Counted from the first letter of the stretch, positions 24,917 through 34,712 are shown. The stretch: DNA of 64,000 nucleotides from Pyrinomonadaceae bacterium (GCA_017983495.1 JAGOBH010000006.1:127536-191535); one strand, 5' to 3'. A program made the numbers and translations. Notes: generated from the sequence alone by a model not told the origin.

Positions 24917-27396
24917 AAGTTTGCCCGACATGCAACGAGACTTATAAGGACGACGACATTAATTTTTGTCTCGCCGACGGCACCACTCTGCTCAAGAAGA
25001 AAGGCGGAAAGGCGCCGAAGCACTCGCATTGGAATGACGTCGTCGCGGTGATCCTGGCGGCTGTCGCGGTGCTGGTTTTCTTATGTCTGATCACGAGCAG
25101 CCCTGACGACCGCTCGCTGATATCGACCGGTAACGGGCTGCCTTCGACCCGAAACTGGATCGGCGTTGTCGGAGCGAATATCGCCGCGGTTTTCCTCAGT
25201 GCGTTTGGCTGGACGGCATATCTTATCCCGGTCCTGATCGCTTTGATCGCCTGGCGGGTCTTCCAGTCGGACACGCTGGTGCCGAGACTTTCGCGGGTCG
25301 CGGGTTTTGTCTTTTTCGCGATCTCGCTTTCGGGCTTGATCGCACTGTTTGGCGGATACGGAGCGATCGTTGGCGAAGCTGCGGCCCAGGGTACCGCCCG
25401 ATTCCTCGGGACGGTCGGTGCCGGGATCTTGCTGTTTGCGATCTTCGCCAGTTCGATCTTGCTGATAACTAACTTCACGCTTGGCGGATTTCTGAGCCAT
25501 TTTGACGTGGCGTGGGAAAACCTGCGGATCCGTTTTGACGGATGGCGTACTAAACGTCGTGAGGCCCGCTCGGGCGAGATCTCGGCTGCCCAATTACGAG
25601 CGGAAAAGCGAAAGGGCAAACGCGAACATACCGTCGATTCAGTTCCGCCGACGATCGCGGTCGGCGAAATGGAAGCGATGGCGGCCGCGGCAGTCATCGG
25701 GCGTCCAGAACCGCTATTTGATGAAGAGCCGGGCGTTTCTATCCCAACGATCGATGCTCGCGAAGATAGCTACGAGACCCGCAAGGTGCTCGATCCTGAG
25801 ATCGAAAAGATACCGATCAAACCTAAGCGTGAGATCGAAGACGTCGAGGACGAGCCGACATTCGAGGACGACGAGATCGCTCCGGTGCCTGCTAAACCCG
25901 CGATGGCACAGGATTACGAGAATTACGTTCTTCCCGATTCGTCGCTGCTCTCCGAGGTGCCGGCGGCATTTACACACAAAGAATCGGAACTGCGTGAGGT
26001 CGCGGCATTGCTTGCCAAAAAGACCGCCGAGTTCAACGTACCGGGCAAGGTCGTGCACATTTCGCCCGGCCCGGTGGTGACCACTTTTGAATTCAAACCC
26101 GACGCCGGCGTCAAATATTCGCGTGTAACGGGCCTCGTCGACGATCTTTGTCTTGCACTCAAAGCTCCGTCGATCCGCATCGATCGCATTCCGGGCAAAG
26201 CCTATGTCGGCATCGAGGTGCCGAATGTTAAGCGCGAAGTGATCTTTCTGCGTGAGGTGATCGAATCGGCAAAATTCACGGACTCGAAGTCACTGCTCAC
26301 GCTCGGGCTCGGTAAGACCATCGACGGTGCCAAGTATGTTGCTGACCTCGCGAAGATGCCGCACTTGCTTATCGCCGGTGCGACCGGAGCGGGTAAGTCG
26401 GTCGGCGTCAACACGCTCGTAATGTCGATCCTTTACAAGGCAAAGCCCGACGAAGTGAAATTCATCATGGTCGACCCTAAGCGGCTCGAACTCGGGCTTT
26501 ATGCTGACATCCCGCACCTTTCGACGCCGATCATCACCGACCCGAAGAAAGCGGCGACGGCGTTGCGTTGGGCGGTGGTCGAGATGGAACGCCGTTACAA
26601 AGACCTCGCCGGTTATGCCGTCCGCAATATCGACGGTTATAACGAAAAGGCGAAACAGCTCAATCTCGACGAAAAGTGGGATGACAACGGCCAACCGCAT
26701 CGCAAACTGCCATACATCGTCATCATCATCGACGAACTCGCCGATCTGATGATGGTCGCGGGCAAGGAGGTCGAGGAATCGATCACGAGATTAGCGCAGA
26801 TGGCTCGTGCGGTCGGAATTCATCTGGTGCTGGCGACACAGCGGCCGTCGGTCGATGTTATCACCGGGCTGATCAAGGCAAATTTCCCGTCGCGCATTAG
26901 TTTCCGCGTCTCGTCCAAGGTCGATTCGCGAACGATCATCGACGGCAACGGTGCCGAGAGCCTGCTCGGGCAAGGCGATATGCTGTTCTTGCCACCGGGC
27001 AATTCGAGCGTGACGCGTGTCCACGGAGCCTTTGTCAACGAGACCGAGATCAAGGAGGTCGTCGATTTTGTTAAAGCTCAGGGCCGGCCCGAGTACGACC
27101 AGACGATCACGGTGTCGCAAGAGGAACTCGAGAATGACGGCGAGCTGCCCGGGCGCCGCGACCCGCTCTTTAATGACGCTCTCCGCTGCGTCGTTCAGGC
27201 AAAGCGTGCCTCGACCTCATTGCTCCAGCGTCACCTACGAATCGGTTACGGCCGTGCCGCCGCGATACTCGACGCAATGGTCCGCGAAGGCTATATCGGC
27301 GAAATGGACGGCTCGACCCGTGCCCGCCCGATCCTCCAGCGTGCCTACGAAGATATGCAGGACATTGCCGAAGGTGCCCTCGGCGACGAACAATAG
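24913..27396 (+). CDS. ftsK: DNA translocase FtsK with N-terminal zinc ribbon
   Basis: An 827-residue FtsK/SpoIIIE motor that moves chromosome termini across the septum. Residues 1-28 form a zinc-ribbon-like motif (KVCPTCNETYKDDDINFCLADG) not usual in FtsK. Four membrane helices follow (about residues 42-200), then an acidic linker, the RecA-like motor with Walker A IAGATGAGKSVGVNTL and Walker B YIVIIIDELADLMM, and the C-terminal gamma winged helix (LLQRHLRIGYGRAAAILDAM), which reads KOPS sites. The start ATG overlaps the prfB stop by four bases. Confidence 0.94.
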   Translation: MKVCPTCNETYKDDDINFCLADGTTLLKKKGGKAPKHSHWNDVVAVILAAVAVLVFLCLITSSPDDRSLISTGNGLPSTRNWIGVVGANIAAVFLSAFGWTAYLIPVLIALIAWRVFQSDTLVPRLSRVAGFVFFAISLSGLIALFGGYGAIVGEAAAQGTARFLGTVGAGILLFAIFASSILLITNFTLGGFLSHFDVAWENLRIRFDGWRTKRREARSGEISAAQLRAEKRKGKREHTVDSVPPTIAVGEMEAMAAAAVIGRPEPLFDEEPGVSIPTIDAREDSYETRKVLDPEIEKIPIKPKREIEDVEDEPTFEDDEIAPVPAKPAMAQDYENYVLPDSSLLSEVPAAFTHKESELREVAALLAKKTAEFNVPGKVVHISPGPVVTTFEFKPDAGVKYSRVTGLVDDLCLALKAPSIRIDRIPGKAYVGIEVPNVKREVIFLREVIESAKFTDSKSLLTLGLGKTIDGAKYVADLAKMPHLLIAGATGAGKSVGVNTLVMSILYKAKPDEVKFIMVDPKRLELGLYADIPHLSTPIITDPKKAATALRWAVVEMERRYKDLAGYAVRNIDGYNEKAKQLNLDEKWDDNGQPHRKLPYIVIIIDELADLMMVAGKEVEESITRLAQMARAVGIHLVLATQRPSVDVITGLIKANFPSRISFRVSSKVDSRTIIDGNGAESLLGQGDMLFLPPGNSSVTRVHGAFVNETEIKEVVDFVKAQGRPEYDQTITVSQEELENDGELPGRRDPLFNDALRCVVQAKRASTSLLQRHLRIGYGRAAAILDAMVREGYIGEMDGSTRARPILQRAYEDMQDIAEGALGDEQ

Positions 27397-27460
27397 GTTT
27401 TCAGATCAATTAACCCCCAGCATTTGTCGGCAGGGCGAACAGCGGATATTATTACCAAAA

Positions 27461-27751
27461 ATGATATTCCGGATCTTGCTGCTTGTTTGTATAGGGCTGA
27501 CCCTGTCGTGTTCGACGCGGGTCGAGTACGAACGAACGGTTGCAGTCGAAGCGCCAGGAGCGATAAACATCAACACCGCCACAATGGGCGAACTCGAACG
27601 TCTGCCCGGTGTCGGACGTGGCACCGCTGAGGCGATAATTGAATATCGAAATGAAAACGGACCGTTTCGACGCACGGAACATCTGATGCAGATCCGCGGC
27701 ATCAGCGATAGCCGATTTCAGAAAATGAGGGAATTTATCAAAGCCGAATAA
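27461..27751 (+). CDS. comEA: ComEA-like helix-hairpin-helix lipoprotein
   Basis: A 96-residue protein. MIFRILLLVCIGLTLSCSTR is a lipoprotein signal with the lipobox ending at Cys17. The rest is the ComEA DNA-binding domain with two helix-hairpin-helix motifs: ININTATMGELERLPGVGRGTAEAIIEYR and RTEHLMQIRGISDSRFQKM. It should bind incoming DNA at the membrane and pass it to ComEC, whose gene starts four bases downstream. The frame extends far upstream inside ftsK, but the signal peptide sets the ATG at 27461. Confidence 0.88.
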   Translation: MIFRILLLVCIGLTLSCSTRVEYERTVAVEAPGAININTATMGELERLPGVGRGTAEAIIEYRNENGPFRRTEHLMQIRGISDSRFQKMREFIKAE

Positions 27752-27754
27752 ACG

Positions 27755-30454
27755 ATGCCCGAAGATCGTCTCCCCGATTTTAACCGTTACCCGATGCTTT
27801 GGCTCGCCGTCGCACTTTCCTGCGGCATCCTTTTCTCAAACTACACATCGATCAATCCTCTGGCGTCGGCTGGAGTCTCGATCGTTCTAACAGTGATCGC
27901 GGCGTTACTAAACCGAAACCAATATTCGGTTTATGTGATGCTGTTTGCTTTTGCGGCGGCAGGAGTGACCTTATTAAGCGCTCAGAAGATCAGCGTCGCC
28001 GAAAACAGGATCGTGACTTTGATCGAACACGGAATCGTCGCAAGCGGGTCGCACGTTGAGGTCGAAGGCGTTGTTCGTCGGCCCCCTGAAGCTTTTACCG
28101 ACGGCGAGTTTGTGGAGTTGTCGTCTGAGAAGTTGACCCAAAAGGGCATCGAGCGGGACGTTTCAGGCAACCTTCGACTTTTTCTGCCACTTTCGGCTGA
28201 AACCGGTACAGACGACTATGAGGTTCCGCCGCTAAAATATGGTTCGCGTATACGGGTGATCTGCCGCATTGCCCGCGATGATGGCTTTCTTAACCCGGGC
28301 GTTATTCCGCGAAAGCAACTACTGGACCGCTTGAATATTGATGCAACGTGTTCGGTTAAGAGCCGTCTGCTGGTTGAAAGGATCGCGGATGAGAGCGTCT
28401 TTATGCCTCTCGCATGGGTTTACGATCAGCGTTCGCGGCTCATCGACGAGCTTAGATATAATCTCGATCAGCGAACCGCCGGCGTAATGATCGCGTCGTT
28501 GCTTGGCAATAAGTACTTTCTGGACAAAGGCACAGCGGACCTGTTTCGTGAAGGCGGGACCTTTCACATTTTGGTGATCTCGGGGCTGCATATCACCTTC
28601 ATTGGCGGTCTTTTGTTGCTGTTCATTCGCTCTTTCACACGGAACAGATGGCTACAATTTGGGGTCACGATGGCGATAATGTGGGCGTATACACTTGCCG
28701 TCGGGGCCGAAGTCCCGGTTGTCCGGGCCTCGATAATGTTCACAATTGTTCTGTTTTCGTACGCGATCTATCGACAGGGATCGTTAATTAACTCGCTCGG
28801 CGTTTGCGCAATGGTCCTGTTAGTATGGCGGCCGGTGGATCTGTTGGATGCGTCATTTCAATTAACGTTTGTGAGTGTCGGAGCGATCATCGCCGGTGCT
28901 TACCCGCTGATAGAGAAACTCCGTGAGATCGGCAGTTGGATGCCATCTGCTTCTGCCCCTTTTCCGCCAAATGCCCCGCGTTGGTTACTTCGTTTTTGTG
29001 AAACTCTCTATTGGAATCCGGACGTCTGGTCAATCGAGCGAAAGCGGCAAATATGGACCGCCGGCGTATTTAAGGAGCCATATTTCCAACGAGTAGGTAA
29101 TGGTATGCTGAGGCGGAGTATTCGTTATTTGTTTGAGGGCATTCTGGTTTCTTTGATCGTTCAGATATGGATGCTGCCCTTGACAGTGGTCTATTTTCAC
29201 AGGATTTCGATCGCATCCGTTTTATTGAACCTTTGGGTCGGTGTTCTGATCGCAGTCCAGAGTTTTGCGGCGGTCGCGGGCGTGTTATTTGCTCGATTCA
29301 GTGAATTCCTTGCGCGGCCGTTTTTCGCAATTGCCGAACTCACCAATCTCGTGATGCTTAGCCTGCCGCAACTGCTTGCTGAGGGCGGATGGGCGAGCTT
29401 TCGTCTACCGGTCTACAGCGGATGGGGTGCATTGGTCTATTTCATTTATTTCGTCCCGATCGCGGTTCTCGTGGTCAGGCTTAATCGATGGTCGCCATTT
29501 GTCTTGCTTTCTGCTCGAAAAAAGGGGAGTTTTCTGATTGCGTCCTTGGCAGCCGTTGTGTTGGTTGCAATCGGGTTGACGATAGTCGTTCATCCGTTTA
29601 GCATCTCGAGACCGGATGGTCGACTGCACGTTGAGTTTCTAGATGTCGGGCAAGGCGATTCGGCATTGGTCACTTTTCCCGATGGGCAGACGATGCTGGT
29701 TGATGGCGGAGGGAGATTTCGTTATGAAACGGCGAAGAACAGGGACATGTTTGAAGCCGAGCCGTTCGAACCGGACGTTCGCGGTATCGGCGAGGCGGTC
29801 GTGTCCGAGGTGTTGTGGTACAAGGGCATTTCGCGGATCGATCACGTTGTCGCGACGCACGCTGATGCCGATCATATTCAGGGACTGACCGACGTGGTGA
29901 AAAACTTGCAGGTTGGCACGGCCTTGATCGCGGGACGTCCGATGGACGACCCTGATTTTGCCGCATTTAGCGATGCTCTGCGTAGGCGTGGAGTGGCCGA
30001 GGAGATCGTTTCCCGGGGAGATGTCTTCAAGGTCGGCGACGTCACGGTCGAGGTGCTTAGCCCCGTTGCCGTCGGCGGTGAGCTTGAAAAAGAAAATGAC
30101 CGGTCAATTGTGCTGCGGCTAGTGATGGGAAGCCGATCATTCCTGCTGACCGGCGATGTCGAGGCTCGGGCGGAGCGGATATTGACGAGCGGCGGCGGGA
30201 CATTGAGGGCGGATGTGGTCAAGGTCCCGCATCACGGCAGCCGAACGTCTTCGACTGAGGAGTTTGTCGCGGCGGTCGGGGCGGCGTACGCGGTGGTGCC
30301 GGTCGGGCGGTATTCGATGTTCGGCCATCCGCACGAAGAGGTGCTCGAACGCTGGCGTGCGGCCGGTGCGGCGGTGATGACGACCGGCGAGCGGGGAATG
30401 ATATCGTTCTCGACCGACGGCCATGAAATATGGATGCAGACGTTCCTGCCTTAG
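27755..30454 (+). CDS. comEC: ComEC/Rec2 DNA-uptake channel
   Basis: An 899-residue membrane channel for single-stranded DNA in natural transformation. It has N-terminal membrane helices plus an OB-like DUF4131 region (to about residue 200), the central Competence domain with its signature LFREGGTFHILVISGLHITF, and a C-terminal metallo-beta-lactamase-like domain: VEFLDVGQGDSALVTFPDG, VATHADADHIQG, LLTGDVEARAE and VKVPHHGSRTSS. The nuclease-like metal motifs look intact. It is encoded directly after comEA, so DNA-uptake genes are clustered; the pilus genes are elsewhere. Confidence 0.94.
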   Translation: MPEDRLPDFNRYPMLWLAVALSCGILFSNYTSINPLASAGVSIVLTVIAALLNRNQYSVYVMLFAFAAAGVTLLSAQKISVAENRIVTLIEHGIVASGSHVEVEGVVRRPPEAFTDGEFVELSSEKLTQKGIERDVSGNLRLFLPLSAETGTDDYEVPPLKYGSRIRVICRIARDDGFLNPGVIPRKQLLDRLNIDATCSVKSRLLVERIADESVFMPLAWVYDQRSRLIDELRYNLDQRTAGVMIASLLGNKYFLDKGTADLFREGGTFHILVISGLHITFIGGLLLLFIRSFTRNRWLQFGVTMAIMWAYTLAVGAEVPVVRASIMFTIVLFSYAIYRQGSLINSLGVCAMVLLVWRPVDLLDASFQLTFVSVGAIIAGAYPLIEKLREIGSWMPSASAPFPPNAPRWLLRFCETLYWNPDVWSIERKRQIWTAGVFKEPYFQRVGNGMLRRSIRYLFEGILVSLIVQIWMLPLTVVYFHRISIASVLLNLWVGVLIAVQSFAAVAGVLFARFSEFLARPFFAIAELTNLVMLSLPQLLAEGGWASFRLPVYSGWGALVYFIYFVPIAVLVVRLNRWSPFVLLSARKKGSFLIASLAAVVLVAIGLTIVVHPFSISRPDGRLHVEFLDVGQGDSALVTFPDGQTMLVDGGGRFRYETAKNRDMFEAEPFEPDVRGIGEAVVSEVLWYKGISRIDHVVATHADADHIQGLTDVVKNLQVGTALIAGRPMDDPDFAAFSDALRRRGVAEEIVSRGDVFKVGDVTVEVLSPVAVGGELEKENDRSIVLRLVMGSRSFLLTGDVEARAERILTSGGGTLRADVVKVPHHGSRTSSTEEFVAAVGAAYAVVPVGRYSMFGHPHEEVLERWRAAGAAVMTTGERGMISFSTDGHEIWMQTFLP

Positions 30455-30476
30455 TGAGCGGCCGGTCGGTTTGCGA

Positions 30477-30510
30477 TAAAAAAGGGCCGAAGCATTTACG
30501 CTTCGGCCCT
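30477..30510 (-). terminator. Terminator between comEC and the NTF2-like lipoprotein gene
   Basis: GGGCCGAAGC and GCTTCGGCCC form a 10-bp stem around ATTTAC, with a minus-strand T6 tail. It lies downstream of the convergent lipoprotein gene at 30656 and may also stop comEC transcripts. Confidence 0.8.
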
Positions 30511-30655
30511 CATGTTGTGTGGCCGCACCGGCAACTACATTGCCGGCGATTCGAACATAAAGGCGAGTATCAATGCTTCGCCATCTTTCGATCAAATCGC
30601 GACGCACCACTCGGTCGGGCGGCCTGGCTTTCGCATCAGTTCATATTTGAACAGG

Positions 30656-31609
30656 TTACCTGTTCATGTCCGTATAGAACGCATTTTTCCAGGCGTCGAC
30701 TTCCTTGATGCTAAACGACGCGACCCAAATAAATGGTGTTACAGGATTGCCGTCGCACTTGCCCTTGACGTCAGCGTTGTATGTCGCGACGGCGACGTCT
30801 GATGTGACCGAGAACGCCTTTGCGTCAGAGAATTTGAAATCGAGGCCTTCGCATTTCTGATCGCCCCAGTTCTTCACGGCGTCTGCCCTGGCAAAACGGC
30901 CGGTTCCCCCGACACTCATAAAGTCTTTAGCCATCACAGCTTCGATCCCGGCCTTGTCGCGTTGCTTCCATGCTTCCCATGCTTTTGTCTCGACGGCCAT
31001 AAGGGCCTCGGTCAGAGCGTCAGGTTTTGCATCTGCCGGGGCCGCCTCTTGCTTCTTAACAGGAGCAGCAGCCGGCTTAGGCGGCGATTTGGGATCGACG
31101 ACGGCATTCTCAAGGTAGAGGTAAGACTTCCATTTATCGCCCTCACGGACATATACGCTTGATGACCAAACGTCCTTGGGACCGACCTTTCCGTCGCAGG
31201 TATAGTCCTGTTGAGCCTTAAAGGTAAGGACCGCTACGTCATTGCCCACCATGCTCATTTGTTCGTCGGCAAATGAATAGCTCTTGATCTCGCACTTTGC
31301 GTCGGTGAAGGACTTGATCATGGCCGCCTTGTCCTGTCGTCCAGTGGCCGGGCTGAAGCCGATAGCCTTTTCCGAAATAATATCGCCAAAAGCTTTTGCG
31401 TCACGGTTTTTCCAGGCCTCCCAACTGGCTTTTTCGATCGCAACTAGGGCGTCTTTGGTGGGTGCTGCCGCGACGGGTTTGGCGGCATTTGCATTCGAAT
31501 TCGCGGCATTTGCATTGTTCGCCGCAGGTTTGTTGTCTGCAGGTGCACCGCAAGCTGCAAGCAAAGCAGTCACCGCGATTGTAATCGTGAAAAGAAGGTT
31601 GCGTTTCAT
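30656..31609 (-). CDS. Lipoprotein with two NTF2-like (DUF4440/SnoaL) repeats
   Basis: A 317-residue lipoprotein. The lipobox is in VTALLAACGAP. An Ala/Asn-rich linker follows, then two NTF2-like domains with similar sequence: IEKASWEAWKNRDAKAFGDI at about residue 58 and VETKAWEAWKQRDKAGIEAV at about residue 205. Each ends in a strand pair of the WSSSVYVREGDKW / WVASFSIKEVDAW type. Such domains bind small ligands or act as stability modules; no catalytic set is evident. AGGAG lies eight bases before the ATG. It is paralogous to the gene at 31827, probably by tandem duplication. Confidence 0.82.
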   Translation of the reverse strand: MKRNLLFTITIAVTALLAACGAPADNKPAANNANAANSNANAAKPVAAAPTKDALVAIEKASWEAWKNRDAKAFGDIISEKAIGFSPATGRQDKAAMIKSFTDAKCEIKSYSFADEQMSMVGNDVAVLTFKAQQDYTCDGKVGPKDVWSSSVYVREGDKWKSYLYLENAVVDPKSPPKPAAAPVKKQEAAPADAKPDALTEALMAVETKAWEAWKQRDKAGIEAVMAKDFMSVGGTGRFARADAVKNWGDQKCEGLDFKFSDAKAFSVTSDVAVATYNADVKGKCDGNPVTPFIWVASFSIKEVDAWKNAFYTDMNR

Positions 31610-31760
31610 ATAACTTTCTCCTATTGAACTCTAAAGTAACCGTTGGAACTGACCGAATCAGGTGGAAACCCCGATAACGGTTGGCAGTTATCAACTTTGT
31701 TACAAACTAATTGTGGTAAATCACTATCACTATACACCCGATTCAGATTTTGAAAGCCCC

Positions 31761-31804
31761 TTTTTTAAAGAAAAAGCCGCGACCCTCTTTTAGAAGATCG
31801 CGAC
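31761..31804 (-). terminator. Terminator of the second NTF2-like lipoprotein gene
   Basis: In minus sense TCGCGATCTTCTAAAAGAGGGTCGCGG-type sequence folds on CGCGA/TCGCG with an inner CTTCT/AGAGG part, and is followed by CTTTTTCTTT and a further T-run. Confidence 0.65.
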
Positions 31805-31826
31805 TTCGATCGAGAATGTCGGCAAA

Positions 31827-32828
31827 TTACATTCCCGGCGATTCGAACATGAAGGCGAGTTTCCACGCATCGCCTTCTTTGACATAGACAGCGGCCTGGA
31901 AGAGCGGGCCGTTCGGCCGGGCGTCGCATTTGCCGTCGGCGGTGCCTTTGAGCGTAAGCAACTCGACGGTAGGCGACAGGGCGGTGGCAAAACCATCGGT
32001 TACCGCGACTTTGGTAATGCCTTCGCACTTCATCGTCTCGGTCCATTGTTTGATGACCGCATCCTTGCCCGATACAAGGGCTCCGAGCGGATCGACGAGA
32101 GCCATATTGGTCGAGATCATCTCGCCGAACTTCGCCGCGTCCTTTGCCTTAAAGGCTTCCCAGCCGGCGGTATGCAGTTTGACCAGGGCGTCGGTGTTGG
32201 GGCCGGGCTTTGGCTTGTTCGCTTCTTCCTTAGCAACCGTCTCAGCATCCTTCTTCGGCTCTTCTTTCTTAGCTTCTTGCTTTGCGGGCGGAGGCGGCGG
32301 ACTCTTCGGATCGATGATCAGAGTTTCGCTATGAAACACACCTTTCCATTTTTCGCCGTCACGAACGTAAATGGTCGCGGCACGGTTCGGTCCGGGTATT
32401 TTTTCGGCTTTGCCGTCGGGGCCCGTACATGTGCCGTCGATGGTGGCTTTATATGTTAGTCCATAGGTATCATCATTGATCTTAGACAATTTTGGTTCTT
32501 CGAGATTGGTGCTCTTCGCCTCGCACTTAAAAGTTCCGATCATGCCGATCAACTCGGCTTTGTTCATGCGCATGCCGCGTTCGAACGATACGAACTTGTC
32601 CGACAGCGTTGTCTCAAAATACTTGGTGTCGCCCTTGATCCAGGCTTCAATTGACTGCTTGTCCAGAGCGAAAAGGCCATCGACAGTCGGGGCTGCCGCG
32701 GCCGGTTTGGCGATATTGGCGTTGGCCGAGTTGGCATTGTTAGCCGGTTTGTTCTCTGCCGTCCCACCACAGGCAGCAAAGGCGAGCGCCGAAAATGTCA
32801 CGAAAACGAATAACAGTATCCTTTTCAT
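31827..32828 (-). CDS. Lipoprotein with two NTF2-like (DUF4440/SnoaL) repeats, paralogue
   Basis: A 333-residue paralogue of the gene at 30656. The lipobox is in SALAFAACGG. Asn/Ala-rich linker, first NTF2 domain (ALDKQSIEAWIKGDTKYFE), a Lys/Glu-rich linker (KQEAKKEEPKKDAET), then a second NTF2 domain (LHTAGWEAFKAKDAAKFGE). The end VKEGDAWKLAFMFESPGM matches the family. Two adjacent ATGs exist (32831 and 32828); AGGAG is seven bases from the second, which I use. A good sigma-70-type promoter is at 32934-32963, giving a leader of about 95 nt whose 5' end can pair with the putative small RNA from 21350. Confidence 0.82.
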   Translation of the reverse strand: MKRILLFVFVTFSALAFAACGGTAENKPANNANSANANIAKPAAAAPTVDGLFALDKQSIEAWIKGDTKYFETTLSDKFVSFERGMRMNKAELIGMIGTFKCEAKSTNLEEPKLSKINDDTYGLTYKATIDGTCTGPDGKAEKIPGPNRAATIYVRDGEKWKGVFHSETLIIDPKSPPPPPAKQEAKKEEPKKDAETVAKEEANKPKPGPNTDALVKLHTAGWEAFKAKDAAKFGEMISTNMALVDPLGALVSGKDAVIKQWTETMKCEGITKVAVTDGFATALSPTVELLTLKGTADGKCDARPNGPLFQAAVYVKEGDAWKLAFMFESPGM

Positions 32829-32901
32829 CATATTTCTCCTTTTGCAGTCAGCTGATCCAAAAGCACAAAACGCCCTGAAGATTTTCAATATAAAAACCCC
32901 T

Positions 32902-32923
32902 CGAGCGTTCCAACAGTCGTCCT
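32902..32923. promoter_or_regulatory. 22-nt segment shared with the putative small RNA
   Basis: The plus strand here reads CGAGCGTTCC-A-ACAGT-C-GTCCT. The small-RNA region (21431-21452) reads CGAGCGTTCC-T-ACAGT-T-GTCCT, identical at 20 of 22 positions. The lipoprotein mRNA carries the complement near its 5' end. Regulation by pairing is inferred. Confidence 0.4.
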
Positions 32924-32933
32924 AATTGGGATT

Positions 32934-32963
32934 AGTTTAAACACTACCCCTACATATTGTCAA
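32934..32963 (-). promoter_or_regulatory. Sigma-70-type promoter of the NTF2-like lipoprotein gene
   Basis: On the minus strand TTGACA (32963-32958) is a perfect -35 box. It is followed at 17-18 bases by TTAAACT, a fair -10 box. Transcription would start near 32927. Confidence 0.6.
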
Positions 32964-32979
32964 GCAAAATATTGCAGCA

Positions 32980-34674
32980 TCAGTGTTTGAAGTGCCGTAC
33001 GCCCGTAAATGCCATCGCGATGCCGTGTTCGTCGGCGGCGGCGATCGATTCGTCGTCCTTGATCGAGCCTCCCGGCTGGATGATCGCCGTGACGCCAAAT
33101 CGTGCGGCCTCATCGACGTTGTCGCGAAACGGGAAGAACGCGTCGGACGCAACGGCTGAGCCTTTGAGCGATAGTTCAAAGCGTTCGGCACGCATTGCGG
33201 CTATTCGGACGGAATCGACGCGGTTCATCTGCCCGGCACCGACGCCGAGAGTCTGATGTTCGTTGGCAAATACGATCGCGTTCGATTTGACGTGCTTACA
33301 GACCGTCCAGGCGAAAAGCATCGCGTGAAGTTCGACCTCGTTAGGAAGGCGCTCGGTGACGATCTCCACCTCCGAGGGAAAGAGGCGATGGGTGTCCACG
33401 TCTTGGACAAGAAACCCGCCAGAGATCTGCTTGTGCTGTAGCGAAGCGCCACGGCCCTCCGCCGATCCTATTTTGTAAAGTGGCGCGGTCTTTAGAATTC
33501 GCAGATTCTTCTTCAATCGAAATACCTCGAGTGCTGCATCGTCGTAATCCGGAGCGATAATTACTTCCGAGAAAACCTGTGTAACTAATCTTGCAACGCC
33601 TACATCCACCTTTCGATTGAAGGCGACAATCCCTCCGAATGCAGAGACGGGATCGGTTGACAGAGCACGTTTATAGGCTTCCAAAACCGTCATGCCAACG
33701 CCGACGCCAGACGGGTTAGTGTGCTTAATGATCGCAACGGCCAGCTCATCAAAGTCGCTCACTAACGCCCAGGCAGCATCTGCATCGACGTAGTTGTTGA
33801 ACGACATTTCTTTGCCGTGAAGCTGTTCCGCCCCTGCGATGCCCCCGCCGGTTCCGTCGTCGTAAAGTGCCGCTCGTTGATGCGGATTCTCGCCGTAACG
33901 CAGATCGGCGACCTTTGCGAGCTCGACGATCTGGAATTCCGGCAATTCGCTGCCGGCAACAGGCTCCGCCATCGTCACCGGCTCAGAGTCCGCCAGGTCA
34001 TCATCGTCGGCCTCGATGAACATAAGCCCGCCGAGCGGATTGAACGGTTCGAGGCGTTCGAGGTCCTCGTTTGAAAGCTGGCGGGCAAGATACGACGAGA
34101 TCGCCAGGTCATAACTTGCGGTTCGTGTATACGCAAGTGTTGCCAGACGTGCCCGGGTCTCGAGCGAAAGCGAACCAGCGTTTTCGTTCAGCTCCGCGAT
34201 TATTTCCGGATACAGACGAGCATCGGTCACTACGGCAACGTCACGCCAGTTCTTTGACGCCGAGCGGATCATCGCCGGGCCGCCGATGTCGATGTTTTCG
34301 ACTGCATCCTCGAGGCTGACATCGTCCTTGGCGACGGTTTCCTCAAACGGATAAAGATTGACGACGACCATGTCGATCGGTTCTATCCCGTGTTCGTTCA
34401 TTGAGGCGACATGTTCCGCGTTATCCCGCAGAGCGAGAAATGCACCGTGCATCTTCGGGTGCAGCGTCTTGACGCGGCCATCCATCATTTCCGGAAAGCC
34501 CGTCACCTCGGACACGTCCTTAACCGTCAGGCCGCTTTCGCGCAGCGATCGGGCGGTGCCGCCGGTCGAGATGATCTCAACGCCGTGGGCGGCAAGTGCT
34601 GCTGCAAATTCGGCGAGGCCTTGTTTATCCGATACACTGATAAGAGCACGTTTAATAGTTCTTAATTCGGTCAT
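32980..34674 (-). CDS. purH: Bifunctional AICAR transformylase/IMP cyclohydrolase
   Basis: A 564-residue enzyme for the last two steps of IMP synthesis. The N-terminal IMP cyclohydrolase (MGS-like) domain reads [27 protein letters not shown] and [17 protein letters not shown]. The AICAR transformylase domain has [13 protein letters not shown], the catalytic Lys-His in [12 protein letters not shown], and near the end [20 protein letters not shown]. An acidic insert around residues 190-215 ([11 protein letters not shown]) is unusual. The start is the ATG at 34674. A terminator-like hairpin ends only 38 bp upstream, so the leader may be regulated by attenuation. Confidence 0.95.
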   Translation of the reverse strand: MTELRTIKRALISVSDKQGLAEFAAALAAHGVEIISTGGTARSLRESGLTVKDVSEVTGFPEMMDGRVKTLHPKMHGAFLALRDNAEHVASMNEHGIEPIDMVVVNLYPFEETVAKDDVSLEDAVENIDIGGPAMIRSASKNWRDVAVVTDARLYPEIIAELNENAGSLSLETRARLATLAYTRTASYDLAISSYLARQLSNEDLERLEPFNPLGGLMFIEADDDDLADSEPVTMAEPVAGSELPEFQIVELAKVADLRYGENPHQRAALYDDGTGGGIAGAEQLHGKEMSFNNYVDADAAWALVSDFDELAVAIIKHTNPSGVGVGMTVLEAYKRALSTDPVSAFGGIVAFNRKVDVGVARLVTQVFSEVIIAPDYDDAALEVFRLKKNLRILKTAPLYKIGSAEGRGASLQHKQISGGFLVQDVDTHRLFPSEVEIVTERLPNEVELHAMLFAWTVCKHVKSNAIVFANEHQTLGVGAGQMNRVDSVRIAAMRAERFELSLKGSAVASDAFFPFRDNVDEAARFGVTAIIQPGGSIKDDESIAAADEHGIAMAFTGVRHFKH

Positions 34675-34712
34675 ACTAATAAATATCGCCAACTACCGTT
34701 GGAACTTAAAAC

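Noticed and set aside
31630..34700. GTTCCAACGGT word upstream of both 31609 and purH as a shared regulatory site
   Set aside because: The 11-bp word occurs twice in the same orientation but is short, and similar GTTGGAAC words occur inside genes, so chance is likely.
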